Positions 26,370-35,600 of a stretch of 64,000 bases of DNA are shown one piece after another. Origin of the DNA: Devosia chinhatensis. Its GTDB lineage: Bacteria > Pseudomonadota > Alphaproteobacteria > Rhizobiales > Devosiaceae. The notes under the pieces were generated by a model. The model ran no database searches and was not told the origin of the DNA. It worked only from the letters and a program-made list of their open reading frames with translations. The position numbers were made by a program, and so were the translations under genes. Where the stretch lies: contig NZ_JZEY01000061.1 in the NCBI RefSeq assembly GCF_000969445.1, forward strand, positions 248,001 to 312,000, in the 5' to 3' direction. The stretch's first letter is position 1. Each line of letters opens with the position of its first letter.

Positions 26370-27041
26370 TTAGGGCATCGCGCATCCCATTTTCTGCAGT
26401 TGAGCTGCAACCCAGGTGCGGTCATTGCGGCCTTCGCGGATGGCCTCCATCTGGCTGGTTTCGGCCTCGTGCTTTGCCTTTGCGGCGGCATGAACGCGAT
26501 CGAGGTCTTCGAATGGCACCGACACGACGCCATCGGGATCGCCACAGATAAGGTCTCCGGGAGCGATAACCATGCCTTCGAGGGCGATTGGCGCGTTGAC
26601 CTCACCGGGGCCGTCCTTATAGGGGCCGCGGTGGGTGACGCCCGAGGCAAAGACCGGAAAGCTGCCGGCACTGAGTTCGGCGCTGTCGCGAATGGCCCCG
26701 TAGATGACAATGCCGCCCAGCTTCTTGTACGCGGCATAGGCCACCATCAGCTCGCCGATAATGGCATTGGTGAGGTCGCCGCCGGCATCGACCACGATGA
26801 CGTCGCCCGGCTGGGCCAGGTCGAGCGCGGCGTGCACCATGAGGTTGTCGCCCGGCCGGGACTTCACGGTAATGGCCGGCCCACAGAGACGCTCGCCGGC
26901 ATAGTACGGACGCAGGTTGGGTCCGCCGGCCACCATGCGCTGCATGACGTCGCTGATATTGGCGACCGGCAGGGTGCGGAAGCGCTCTGTCCATTCGGCG
27001 GAGGCTTGGCGGGTGCGATTGAGAACGCGAAACTGGGTCAT
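26370..27041 (-). CDS. RraA-like protein (HMG/CHA aldolase-like family)
   Basis: This 223-residue protein has the RraA/aldolase fold. It opens with L-P-V-A-N-I-S-D-V-M, has the metal/substrate segment V-V-D-A-G-G-D-L-T-N-A-I-I-G-E-L-M, and then G-G-I-V-I-Y-G-A-I-R-D-S with the catalytic-type Arg-Asp. The later G-D-L-I-C-G-D-P-D-G-V-V-S-V-P closes the family core. Relatives are 4-hydroxy-4-methyl-2-oxoglutarate and 4-carboxy-4-hydroxy-2-oxoadipate aldolases. With a hydroxyacid dehydrogenase and a tricarboxylate transporter next door, an aldolase acting on an imported hydroxyacid is likelier than RNase E inhibition. That is inference. Confidence 0.88.
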   Translation of the reverse strand: MTQFRVLNRTRQASAEWTERFRTLPVANISDVMQRMVAGGPNLRPYYAGERLCGPAITVKSRPGDNLMVHAALDLAQPGDVIVVDAGGDLTNAIIGELMVAYAAYKKLGGIVIYGAIRDSAELSAGSFPVFASGVTHRGPYKDGPGEVNAPIALEGMVIAPGDLICGDPDGVVSVPFEDLDRVHAAAKAKHEAETSQMEAIREGRNDRTWVAAQLQKMGCAMP

Positions 27042-27061
27042 GGCTAACTTTCCGGGTTGGG

Positions 27062-28072
27062 TCAGGCGTTGACGGACGTGCTGGCCAGCGAGGGCTTGGC
27101 CTGCGCGGCGCTGTCAAAGGTGCCCTGCTCGAGCATGGTGATGATGTTGGTCGCGCTCTGGACCGCCATGTTACGCAGCGCCGAACGGCTGGCGCCGCCG
27201 ACATGGGGCGTCGCGATCAGGTTCGTAAGGCCGAAAAGGGGGTGATCGGGAGGCGGCGGCTCCTGCGAGAAGCTATCGAGCGCCGCGCCTGTAATATGCC
27301 CATTGCTCAGGGCATGGTGCAGCGCCATTTCGTCGATGAGGCCGCCGCGCGCCGTGTTGACGAGGAAACCAGCTGGACCGATGAGGTCCAGCTCGCGCTG
27401 GCCGATAAGATTGCGTGTGCGCTCGGTCAGCGGACAGTGCAGGCTGACGACATCGGCCCGTTCGAGCAGTGCATCGAGAGCGTCCACCCGCTCCACGCCC
27501 TCTCCGACAGCATGGCCGCCGGGCTCGAAAGCCATGGCCTTCATGCCGAGTGCACGGGCAAGGCCAGCGGCACGCCGGCCGATATCGCCATAGCCGACGA
27601 CACCGAACGAGGTGCCGGCGAGATCGCGGCCGACATAACTGGTCTTGGGCCAGCGACCGCCCTTCACCGCGCGGTCGAGAACCGTGACATCCTTGAGCAG
27701 CGACACCGTAAGCGACACCGCCAGTTCAGCCACAGATTGGGCATTGGCCGAGAGCGCGCGGAGGACGGGAATCGATCTGTCACCGGCTGCAGCCAGATCG
27801 ATATTGTCGACGCCCGAGCCATGCTTGGCGATGACCTTGAGACTGTCGGAAGCCTCGATCACGCTGCGGTCAATCTTGCCCTGACGGACAAGAATTGCGT
27901 CGACCTGATGAGTTCGGGCAGCCTCGCGCAGCGCCTCGGGGCCCGCATAACCGTCGACATAGACCGTCAAGCAACCCTTTGCCGCCAATAGATTTTCGGC
28001 TTCGTCCACCAGCTTTGCGCCGGTGACCAACACTGTCCATCGTGTTCCAATTTGCGGCTGCTGTTCCGTCAC
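27062..28072 (-). CDS. D-2-hydroxyacid dehydrogenase (PGDH-like)
   Basis: This 336-residue NAD-dependent dehydrogenase is of the D-isomer family. Visible are I-A-K-H-G-S-G-V-D-N-I-D, the cofactor loop V-G-Y-G-D-I-G-R-R-A-A, and the catalytic R-G-G (N-T-A-R-G-G-L-I-D). The Glu lies in D-S-F-S-Q-E-P and the catalytic His in T-P-H-V-G-G-A-S. No ACT domain follows, so it is not a serine-pathway enzyme of the long type. It is transcribed with the RraA-like gene (20-base gap), divergent from iclR, and probably oxidises or reduces the hydroxyacid brought in by the TTT system. Confidence 0.9.
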   Translation of the reverse strand: MTEQQPQIGTRWTVLVTGAKLVDEAENLLAAKGCLTVYVDGYAGPEALREAARTHQVDAILVRQGKIDRSVIEASDSLKVIAKHGSGVDNIDLAAAGDRSIPVLRALSANAQSVAELAVSLTVSLLKDVTVLDRAVKGGRWPKTSYVGRDLAGTSFGVVGYGDIGRRAAGLARALGMKAMAFEPGGHAVGEGVERVDALDALLERADVVSLHCPLTERTRNLIGQRELDLIGPAGFLVNTARGGLIDEMALHHALSNGHITGAALDSFSQEPPPPDHPLFGLTNLIATPHVGGASRSALRNMAVQSATNIITMLEQGTFDSAAQAKPSLASTSVNA

Positions 28073-28122
28073 GCCGTCCTCCTGTCCATGCCGTCGTGTT
28101 GACGAGCACCATCTAGCGTGTA

Positions 28123-28157
28123 TTGTACTATATGAAAAGTGATTGTACTAAGTACAA
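28123..28157. promoter_or_regulatory. IclR operator region: palindrome plus half-site
   Basis: TTGTACT-A-AGTACAA at 28143-28157 is an exact inverted repeat. A second TTGTACTATAT at 28123-28133 repeats the left half exactly 20 bases, two helical turns, earlier. Both lie in the 111-base gap between the divergent dehydrogenase and iclR genes. IclR proteins usually bind as tetramers to such paired sites. Confidence 0.65.
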
Positions 28158-28183
28158 CGACTACGCTTTTCGGGAGGATGTAA

Positions 28184-28891
28184 ATGCCTGGCAATTCCAC
28201 TGCGGTAGCGGCCGTTGATCGCGCCGTCGCCCTGCTCAGTGCATTCGGAGAGGAAGACGCAAGCTTGACCCTGACCGAGTTGGCGCGGCGCACATCGCTG
28301 GACAAGTCGACGGCGCTGCGGATCGCCCGCACGCTGGCCGGCAACCGCATGCTCGTGCAATGCGAGGACTCGTCCTGGCGCCTGGGCCCCAAGCTCGCCC
28401 AGCTCGGCGCGCGTTATACGGCGTCCTTCGTTCCAGAAAAATTCGTTGCGCCGGAGCTGATCAAGCTCAGCGACGATACGGGCGAAAGTGCCGCCATCTA
28501 TGTCCGCGAAGGCGACACCCGCGTGTGCCTGGTGCGCAAGGACTCGGCTCAGTCCATCCGTCACAGCGCCCGGCCCGGTGACGCCATGTCTCTGGACAAG
28601 GGCGCGGCCGGATGGGTGATCATGGCCTTCGGCGGCCATGTGGGCGAGCTATGTCAATCCATCCGCGAGCGCGGCTACCACCTGACCCGGGGCGAACGCA
28701 CCCCCGACGTGGCCAGCATTGCCGTGCCACTTTTCGGTGCCGGCAACACGCTGTTCGGTTCACTGGCGCTGACCGGCCCTCTCGTCCGCTTCACCGACGA
28801 AGCCGCGCAGACCCATCTGCCACGCCTTTTTGCGGCGGCCGATGCGATTTCGAAAATTCTCGGCTCGGAAGGGCAGTCGGTTCGGCGCTGA
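28184..28891 (+). CDS. IclR-family transcriptional regulator
   Basis: This 235-residue protein has an N-terminal winged helix (V-D-R-A-V-A-L-L-S-A-F, then L-T-E-L-A-R-R-T-S-L-D-K-S-T-A-L-R-I-A-R-T-L) and a C-terminal IclR effector domain (G-E-S-A-A-I-Y-V-R-E-G, H-S-A-R-P-G-D-A-M-S-L-D-K-G-A-A-G). It is divergent from the dehydrogenase/RraA genes and 42 bases upstream of tctC. It likely controls both arms through the palindromes in the divergent gap. Confidence 0.92.
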   Translation: MPGNSTAVAAVDRAVALLSAFGEEDASLTLTELARRTSLDKSTALRIARTLAGNRMLVQCEDSSWRLGPKLAQLGARYTASFVPEKFVAPELIKLSDDTGESAAIYVREGDTRVCLVRKDSAQSIRHSARPGDAMSLDKGAAGWVIMAFGGHVGELCQSIRERGYHLTRGERTPDVASIAVPLFGAGNTLFGSLALTGPLVRFTDEAAQTHLPRLFAAADAISKILGSEGQSVRR

Positions 28892-28933
28892 AACCAAGGC
28901 CAAAACACCAAATCATCATAGGAGGAAGATCAC

Positions 28934-29914
28934 ATGAAGCTCTTTTCAAGGCCGGCCCTGGCGTCCCTGGCGCTTGCAGGCGCGTTCGCGGTGCCCGGCA
29001 TTGCGCTGGCGCAGAACTACACCACCGATACGATTACATTCACCGTGCCTTTCCCACCCGGCGGCGGCACAGATATTCCGGCGCGCCAGTTGGTTGATAA
29101 GATAATCGCCAATACGGGGTTGTCGATCATCGTCCAGAATCAGCCCGGTGCCGGCGGCAATATCGGCATGGCACAAGTCGCCAGATCGGCCCCGGATGGT
29201 CTGAATATCGGCATGGGCCAGACTTCGAACCTGGCCGTCAATCCATCCCTTTATGCGGATATTCCCTACGACGCGCTCAACGATTTCACCCACATTGGTC
29301 TTTACACCACTCAGCCAATGGCGATCGTCACGTTTCCCGGCTCGCCTTACCAGAGCCTGGGCGAGGTCATCGAAGCCGCGCGCGAAAATCCTGGCGCCAT
29401 CCTCTATGGAACGCCAGGTGCCGGTACGGTCGCGCATTTGTCGCTCGAACTGCTTGCCACCGAAGGTGAACTGGAGCTCACCCACGTTCCTTACCCAGGC
29501 ATTGCACAGGCAATTTCTGACGTGATGAGTGGCGTCGTCGATATCTATATCGGCAGTGTGCCAAGCGTTCTGCCGCATGTGCGTGCCGGCAGCGTGCGCC
29601 CGCTTGCCGTTACTTCAGCGGAGCCAAACGCAGTGCTTCCCGATGTTCCCACCGTCGCCTCGTTCGGCTTTGACGGCTTCAATGCGGCCGACTGGAAGGC
29701 TGTTGTCGGTCCGGCTGGAATGCCGGAGGAAATCGTCACGGCGCTGAACGCAGCCCTCAACGAAGCGCTCGAGGACGAGACGCTGCGCCAGCTGCTGATG
29801 GCTGACGGCAGCACGCCCCTGGGCGGCACCAGCGAAGAGTTCGCGCAGTATCATGCCGAAGAACTCGAAACCTGGGCTGCGGTGATCGAGGCCTCGGGCG
29901 CCACTGTCGACTGA
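28934..29914 (+). CDS. TTT system periplasmic solute-binding protein (TctC/Bug family)
   Basis: This 326-residue secreted receptor has a signal peptide ending near A-L-A-Q-N. Family marks are V-P-F-P-P-G-G-G-T-D-I-P-A-R, which binds the carboxylate, Q-N-Q-P-G-A-G-G-N-I-G, and P-Y-P-G-I-A-Q-A. Such receptors capture a carboxylate for the TctAB membrane pair encoded just downstream. An AGGAGG site precedes the ATG. The ligand cannot be read from sequence; the neighbours suggest a hydroxylated di- or tricarboxylate. Confidence 0.92.
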   Translation: MKLFSRPALASLALAGAFAVPGIALAQNYTTDTITFTVPFPPGGGTDIPARQLVDKIIANTGLSIIVQNQPGAGGNIGMAQVARSAPDGLNIGMGQTSNLAVNPSLYADIPYDALNDFTHIGLYTTQPMAIVTFPGSPYQSLGEVIEAARENPGAILYGTPGAGTVAHLSLELLATEGELELTHVPYPGIAQAISDVMSGVVDIYIGSVPSVLPHVRAGSVRPLAVTSAEPNAVLPDVPTVASFGFDGFNAADWKAVVGPAGMPEEIVTALNAALNEALEDETLRQLLMADGSTPLGGTSEEFAQYHAEELETWAAVIEASGATVD

Positions 29915-29992
29915 TTGAACTTTTGCAGGGCCGCGCTATCCCGCGCGGCCCTCAGCGCATCTGCGCCCCAAGCAATTTCTAAGGAGAGCGGC

Positions 29993-30454
29993 ATGGTAGA
30001 CCGCAATTATTCGGAAATCGTGCCCGGTCTCCTGATCGCCATCTTCGGCGCGATCGTGGCGTTTTATGCCTCCCAGAATTACACAATCGGCACCTTGCAA
30101 CGCATGGGCCCGGGCATGTTCCCGATGGCGCTCGGCATCCTGATCGTCGGCCTCGGCTTTGCACAAGCGCTGACCGGCTGGTTCAAGTCGGATCTGCCGC
30201 GCATCGATCTCTCTCAAATCCAGTGGCGTGCGGCGCTTTTCAGTCTCCTGGCGGTCATTGTCTTCTCCCTGCTGATCCGTACCGCAGGCTTCATCCCCGC
30301 CGTCATCGGCGTGGTGGGTATTTCCGCCTTTGCCGACAAAGGCGCGCGGCCGCTGACGGCGGTCATCCTCAGCATCGTCCTGTGCGCCATTGCCTTCCTG
30401 ATCTTCCGGGTTGGGCTGGGTATGCACTTCAAGATCATCGACTGGCCCTTCTGA
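29993..30454 (+). CDS. TTT transporter small membrane subunit (TctB family)
   Basis: This 153-residue protein has four hydrophobic helices (about residues 9-26, 37-57, 76-100, 110-150) and the R-M-G-P-G-M-F-P phrase after the first, typical of TctB. It partners the large permease TctA. An AAGGAGA site stands before the ATG at 29993; earlier starts in the frame lack one. Its stop overlaps the start of tctA in TGATG, so the two are translationally coupled. Confidence 0.9.
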   Translation: MVDRNYSEIVPGLLIAIFGAIVAFYASQNYTIGTLQRMGPGMFPMALGILIVGLGFAQALTGWFKSDLPRIDLSQIQWRAALFSLLAVIVFSLLIRTAGFIPAVIGVVGISAFADKGARPLTAVILSIVLCAIAFLIFRVGLGMHFKIIDWPF

Positions 30455-31947
30455 TGTCCTATTTCGACAACATCTTCCTCGGGCTGCAGACAGCGCTCTC
30501 CTGGTACAATTTGCTCTGGTGCTTTGTCGGTGTGTTTCTCGGCACGCTGCTCGGCGTCATTCCCGGCATCGGCGTGGTCGCCGCCATTTCCATGCTCTTT
30601 CCGCTGACCTTTCAGCTGGAGCCGACAGCTGCGCTGATCATGCTCGCCGGCATCTGGTACGGCACTTCCTATGGTGGCAGCACCGCCTCGATCCTGCTCA
30701 ATGTGCCGGGTTCTGCCACCAATGCCGTGACCTGCCTCGATGGTTATCCGATGACCAAGCAGGGGCGCGGCGGCATTGCCCTGCTGATGACCACAGTGGC
30801 CTCGTTCTTCGGCGGCTCGTTCGGCATCATCCTGCTCATGGGCTTTGCCGGAACCATCAGCGCCTATGCGCTCAGCTTTTCGTCGGCGGAATATTTCTCC
30901 CTGATGCTGCTCGGGCTCATCGCGGCCTGCAATGTGTCCAACGGCTCGATCATCAAGGGCCTGATCATGGTGGCGCTCGGCATCCTGTTCGGCCTTGTCG
31001 GCAGCGACATCTATACCGGCACACGACGCTTCGATTTCGGCATTCTCGACCTTGCCGACGGCATCAATCTCGTTGCCCTGGCCATGGGCCTGTTCGGCGT
31101 ATCCGAAGTCATTGCCAGCGTCGGCAAGGTCGATGGCAAGCAGGTCGATCCCAACTCGGTCAAGTTCTCGGCCATGAAACCGACCAGGGAAGATGTGCGT
31201 CGCTCATGGCTGCCGATGATCCGGGGCTCGTCGATCGGCGCCTTCTTCGGCACCCTGCCGGGCACGGGCTCGTCCATTGCCGCCTTCATGGCCTATGCCG
31301 TCGAAAAGCGCGTGTCCAAGACGCCGGAGAAATTCGGCACCGGTGAGATCGAAGGCATAATGGCGCCCGAGGCGGCCAACAATGCCGCCGACCAGACCTC
31401 GTTCATTCCCACGCTCGCCCTCGGCATTCCCGGCAGCGCCACCATGGCTCTGATGCTGGGTGCGCTGATGATCCATGGCATCGCGCCGGGTCCGCAGCTG
31501 ATGACCGAACAGCCGTCCTTGTTCTGGGGGCTCGTCATGAGCTTCTGGATCGGCAATGTCCTGCTCGTCATCCTCAACGTGCCGCTGATCGGGGTGTGGG
31601 TGCGCCTGCTGATGGTCCCCTATAACTGGCTGTTCCCGGCCGTTCTGATGTTCATCTGCATCGGGACCTATACGGTGAGCAATTCTTCTTTCGACGTCAT
31701 GCTTGTCGTCATGTTCGGCGCCCTCGGCTATGCCCTGCGCGTCGGAGGCTATCCAGCCGCGCCGATGCTGCTCGGCTTTGTCCTCGGGCCGATGATGGAA
31801 GAGCATTTCCGCCGCGCCATGCTGCTGTCACGCGGCGATTTCGGCACCTTCCTCAGCCGCCCGATCAGCGCCACGGTGCTGGCCATTGCGCTGCTGGTCT
31901 TGCTCTGGGGGCTCAAGCCGCTGATCTTCAACCGTAAACCTGCCTGA
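30454..31947 (+). CDS. TTT transporter large permease (TctA family)
   Basis: This 497-residue permease has about eleven to twelve helices. Family segments are L-G-V-I-P-G-I-G-V-V, G-I-W-Y-G-T-S-Y-G-G-S-T-A-S-I-L-L-N-V-P-G, and the second-half repeat F-G-T-L-P-G-T-G-S-S-I-A-A-F-M-A-Y. E-A-A-N-N-A-A-D-Q-T-S-F-I-P-T-L-A-L-G-I-P-G-S then repeats the carboxylate-binding pattern. It is the ion-coupled importer of the unit. The ATG overlaps the tctB stop by one base. Confidence 0.95.
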   Translation: MSYFDNIFLGLQTALSWYNLLWCFVGVFLGTLLGVIPGIGVVAAISMLFPLTFQLEPTAALIMLAGIWYGTSYGGSTASILLNVPGSATNAVTCLDGYPMTKQGRGGIALLMTTVASFFGGSFGIILLMGFAGTISAYALSFSSAEYFSLMLLGLIAACNVSNGSIIKGLIMVALGILFGLVGSDIYTGTRRFDFGILDLADGINLVALAMGLFGVSEVIASVGKVDGKQVDPNSVKFSAMKPTREDVRRSWLPMIRGSSIGAFFGTLPGTGSSIAAFMAYAVEKRVSKTPEKFGTGEIEGIMAPEAANNAADQTSFIPTLALGIPGSATMALMLGALMIHGIAPGPQLMTEQPSLFWGLVMSFWIGNVLLVILNVPLIGVWVRLLMVPYNWLFPAVLMFICIGTYTVSNSSFDVMLVVMFGALGYALRVGGYPAAPMLLGFVLGPMMEEHFRRAMLLSRGDFGTFLSRPISATVLAIALLVLLWGLKPLIFNRKPA

Positions 31948-32058
31948 TATGCTGCTTGTCAGTCCGGTCCGCAATTGTTCCATGCTGGTGTTTGTCGCCC
32001 TCAGGAGCGGTCAACTGGACAATGACCGTGCCTTGACGCAACTATTGCGGGCTTGGCT

Positions 32059-32589
32059 TCAGGGTTGGATACTGGCGTCGAGTGCGGCGCTGAAGCCGCT
32101 GAAGGAAATGGGCAGCGATACCTCGCGTTGCGCACCGTCCTGGAAGGTGAAGCTGCCCGCTTCCACGGCTGCCTTCATGCTGTCCAGCACGGTGGCGTCG
32201 AGCGTTGCCTGGGCAATGCAGACTTGGAGACACCGCCGGTATTCGAGCAGCAGCGGCTCGCTGTCCTCCGCAATTTTGAGCGTGATATCGCTGGGTAGCC
32301 AGACCCCCTGAGGGACCTGGATAACGATGAGCATGGGAGAATCCGTCGTCGCTCGGCCGACCGAGATGGTTGCCACCACGCCCTGCCCCTCGATCTGGAG
32401 CGTCTGCACCACCTCGCAAGCACGGTTCTGGTCAGCCTGTGCGACGCAGCGCATCAGCCAGTCCTGATAGCTGGCGGTGGTTTCGCCCGGCTGCACGATT
32501 GTAGCGTCCTGCGCCAGGGACGGTGCACCGCTTCCGGCCAGCACCACGCTCAGAAAGAGCGTGCAGAACCGCTTCAAACTTACGGACAT
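32059..32589 (-). CDS. Invasion-associated locus B (IalB) family protein
   Basis: This 176-residue secreted protein has a signal peptide (V-V-L-A-G-S-G-A-P-S-L-A-Q). The IalB pattern is present: Y-Q-D-W-L-M-R-C near residue 41, a second Cys in R-A-C-E-V, and a paired C-L-Q-V-C late in the chain. IalB was named in Bartonella, where it aids entry into red cells. Homologues are common in free-living Hyphomicrobiales and act in an unknown periplasmic role. It lies 99 bases downstream of the autotransporter on the same strand; co-transcription is possible. Confidence 0.85.
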   Translation of the reverse strand: MSVSLKRFCTLFLSVVLAGSGAPSLAQDATIVQPGETTASYQDWLMRCVAQADQNRACEVVQTLQIEGQGVVATISVGRATTDSPMLIVIQVPQGVWLPSDITLKIAEDSEPLLLEYRRCLQVCIAQATLDATVLDSMKAAVEAGSFTFQDGAQREVSLPISFSGFSAALDASIQP

Positions 32590-32688
32590 AGTTCCAGTAC
32601 TTTCGTGTTTGTAGAAAACTCATGGGCCCGAAGGGAGCATTCTGCGACGGCTGCGTCGGCGCAACTGAAGACCTGCCTGCCCATAACG

Positions 32689-35600
32689 TCAGAATTCACC
32701 CCGCAGCCGGGCAGTGACCGCGTTCTGGCTGGCTCCCTCGGCGAACCTGCCGGCATAATTGACGTCGAGCGACAGGCCGTCGGAGAAGCCGAGCGAAAGC
32801 CCCGTGCCGAGGATCAGCATGTCCTTGGCGGCCGGCACACCTTCGATGGTGAATTGATTAGAGCCCGATTGCATGGTTGCCGAGGGTGCAGTGTCGCCAA
32901 CGACATGCTGCCAGCCCACGGTGAGGCTCGGCGTCAAGGTGGCGCCGTCCAGATCGATGGTCGTCGCAAAACGCGTGCCCAGGGTCGTGTAGACCGTCTG
33001 CTGCCCCGCGATATCGACACTGAGGCCGGCCGCCCCGCCCCCACTCTCGATGGCCGACCCGCTGGAGACGTTGACATAGGCCAGACCCCCGAACGGCTCG
33101 AGCTCGTAGCCGTCGAAATCGAGACGGAAGCCGGCTTCGCCAAAAATCTGCAGGGCATTGAGGCCGTAGCCGGCGCTCTGCTGGTCGGAAAAGCCGGGGA
33201 AGTCGATACGGCGCTCCACATCGATGTCGTGCCAGCCATAGGCGGCACCACCGCGCAAGCCGAGAGCGCCGAACTGCGCATCGAGATAGGCACCCAGATC
33301 GACACTGGCCATGGTTCCGAACGATGACCGTTCGTCCACCTTGAGCTGCGCGCTGCTGTAGCCGCCGACCACACCCGCGCGCAGGCTGTCGGTGATGGCG
33401 GTATCGACGCCGACGAAGATCCCCCCTACCGTCGATGACAGGGGCGACGCATTGCCATTGCCGCGAATCTGGTCCCAGCCGCCATAGCCCTGCACCCACA
33501 CCGACGAGGAAGAGGCCTGACCAAGCGACACCGTTGCGGGACCCGTCGAACCGGCCGCCGAAGCGAGGGCACCGCTGCCGTCCTGGTCGAGACGCGCACC
33601 GATCGTCTGACGCAGATTGGAGCCTTGCTGCCCGATCAGGGAATTAATGCTCGGATAGATCTCACCGGAGAGCAGGTCGAGCGCCGGGGCCACGGCATCT
33701 TCGGACAGCCGCGTCATGGCGTCAAAGAGCGCGTTGCCGCCGCCCAGCGCCTGTATCGCGGTCGCGACACTGGCCTGGTTACGCGTCTGGGCATAGGTAG
33801 CGATACTGGTGCCGGAATAGACGAGGTCGAGAAAGACGTTCTTGTCGTCATAGCGCAGGGTGGGCAGCAGGAAGGCTAAGTTCGACACCACGCCGCCAAA
33901 CGTGCCCGACCGGTTGCCTGTGGTGGTAAGGATGGTGAGGCGGCTGTTGCGATCATAGAGGCCACCGCCTGCGACAATCTCGACCCGCGCGCCCGAGGAA
34001 ATCGTCACATCGCCCGAAGCGATGATCCGGTCATGCCTGCCGTCAGGCATCACATCCACCGAATAAACCGAGCCGGTATTGAAGGTCACCGGGCCGTTGA
34101 CGGTCAAGGTGCCGGGCGAATAGCCCGGCGCAACCGTACCACCGGCGTTGACGACCAGCCCGCCGATTGTGGCCGAGCCACCCAGCACGCCGCCATTGCC
34201 GACGACAAACTCGACCGCGGAACTGGAGCCCTGCGCCAGCACGGCTTTCGTGTGCTCGAGCGTCACGTCTGCCGCGACCGATGATGTGAACGTCGCAGTG
34301 CCGCCACCGCTCAGAGTCAGCATGCCGCTTCCGGTAATCGAGCCTGGGACCGTATAGGCATCGGAGCGGCTGTATACAAGGTTGGCATTGTTGATGATGT
34401 TGCCGCTGAGCGAGCCCGTGGTGCCGCCATTGCCGATCTGCAGCGTGCCGGCCGAGATGGTCGTGGTGCCCGAAAAGCTGTTGTTTCCGGTGAGGATCAG
34501 CGTGCCGTTACCGGCCTTGGTAAGGCTGCCGTCGCCGGAGATGACCCCTGCAAGGGTCAGGGTCGTGGCATCTGCCGTGTCGATGGCGGCATTGCCGGTG
34601 AGGCTGACCGAGCGGGAGGAGGTGAAGGATGCCGTCGTCGCAAGCACGCCCGTTGCTATGGTGAGGCCGCCGCCGGTGGCGCCAAGCGCGCTGTCCGCAC
34701 CGATTTTCAGCGTGCCGCCCGAGATCGTCGTGCCGCCGCTATAAGCGTTGGCGCCCGAAAGCACGAGCGTGCCGTAGTCGGTCTTTTCGATGCCCGCCGT
34801 GCCGGCCAGCATGCTCGAAATCGTCGCGACCATCGTAGCGCTCGCCGCTGTACCGTCACCAACACGGATGGTCGCGGGATCCGCACCGGTGAATGTCAGC
34901 GCATCGCCGGTCACGCTGTAGCCGGAGGTGACGAATTGCAGGCCTGTGGCCGTGACGTCGCCGGCGTCATTGTCGACGCTGACCGTGCCCGCTGTTCCCT
35001 GGAAAATGGCGAACCCGCCTTGTGCAGCCAGCGGGATCGTTCCCGACATCGTCGTCCAGTTGGTATTGTCCAGGCCTGCCGTCCAGGTGCCGTCGCCGCC
35101 TTCGACCGCCTGCGTGGGCTCGGTGGTAACGCCGTTCCAGAACTGTATCGAGCTATCGGATCCATCCACGACAAGGTTGACAATGCCCGATTGTGACGTT
35201 TGCACCAGGCCTGTGAAGCCACTTCCAAGTGAAGTCAGCGCCAGGCCATTATTGGTGAGCGTGCCCGTATACCCGATGATGCTGTAGACGCCGGCGCCGA
35301 AATCGGTGCCCTTGCTTACGTTCAGCGTCCCATCGAGCGTGAGATCGCCGTTCACGGTGAAAACGCCGCCTGCCGCGCTTGCCCCCAAAGTTATATTGAG
35401 ACCGGAACCCGACGAAAGGGTGAGCCCACCCATGGTGAGCCCGGCGCCCTGTGTCCCCGACAGCGAGCCGCCATCGCGCACCGTCACCACACCTGCAATG
35501 CTGCCCGAACCCTTGAGCGTCGCACCATCCCGCACGTCGACAGTGCCGACCAGGCTACCGGTGACATCGAGTGTACCGGCGGAAACCGTCGTGCCGCCCG

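Noticed and set aside
26111..26385. Two minus-strand frames of 63 and 72 codons
   Set aside because: No ribosome site, overlap with the palindromes and with the RraA gene end, and no family resemblance.
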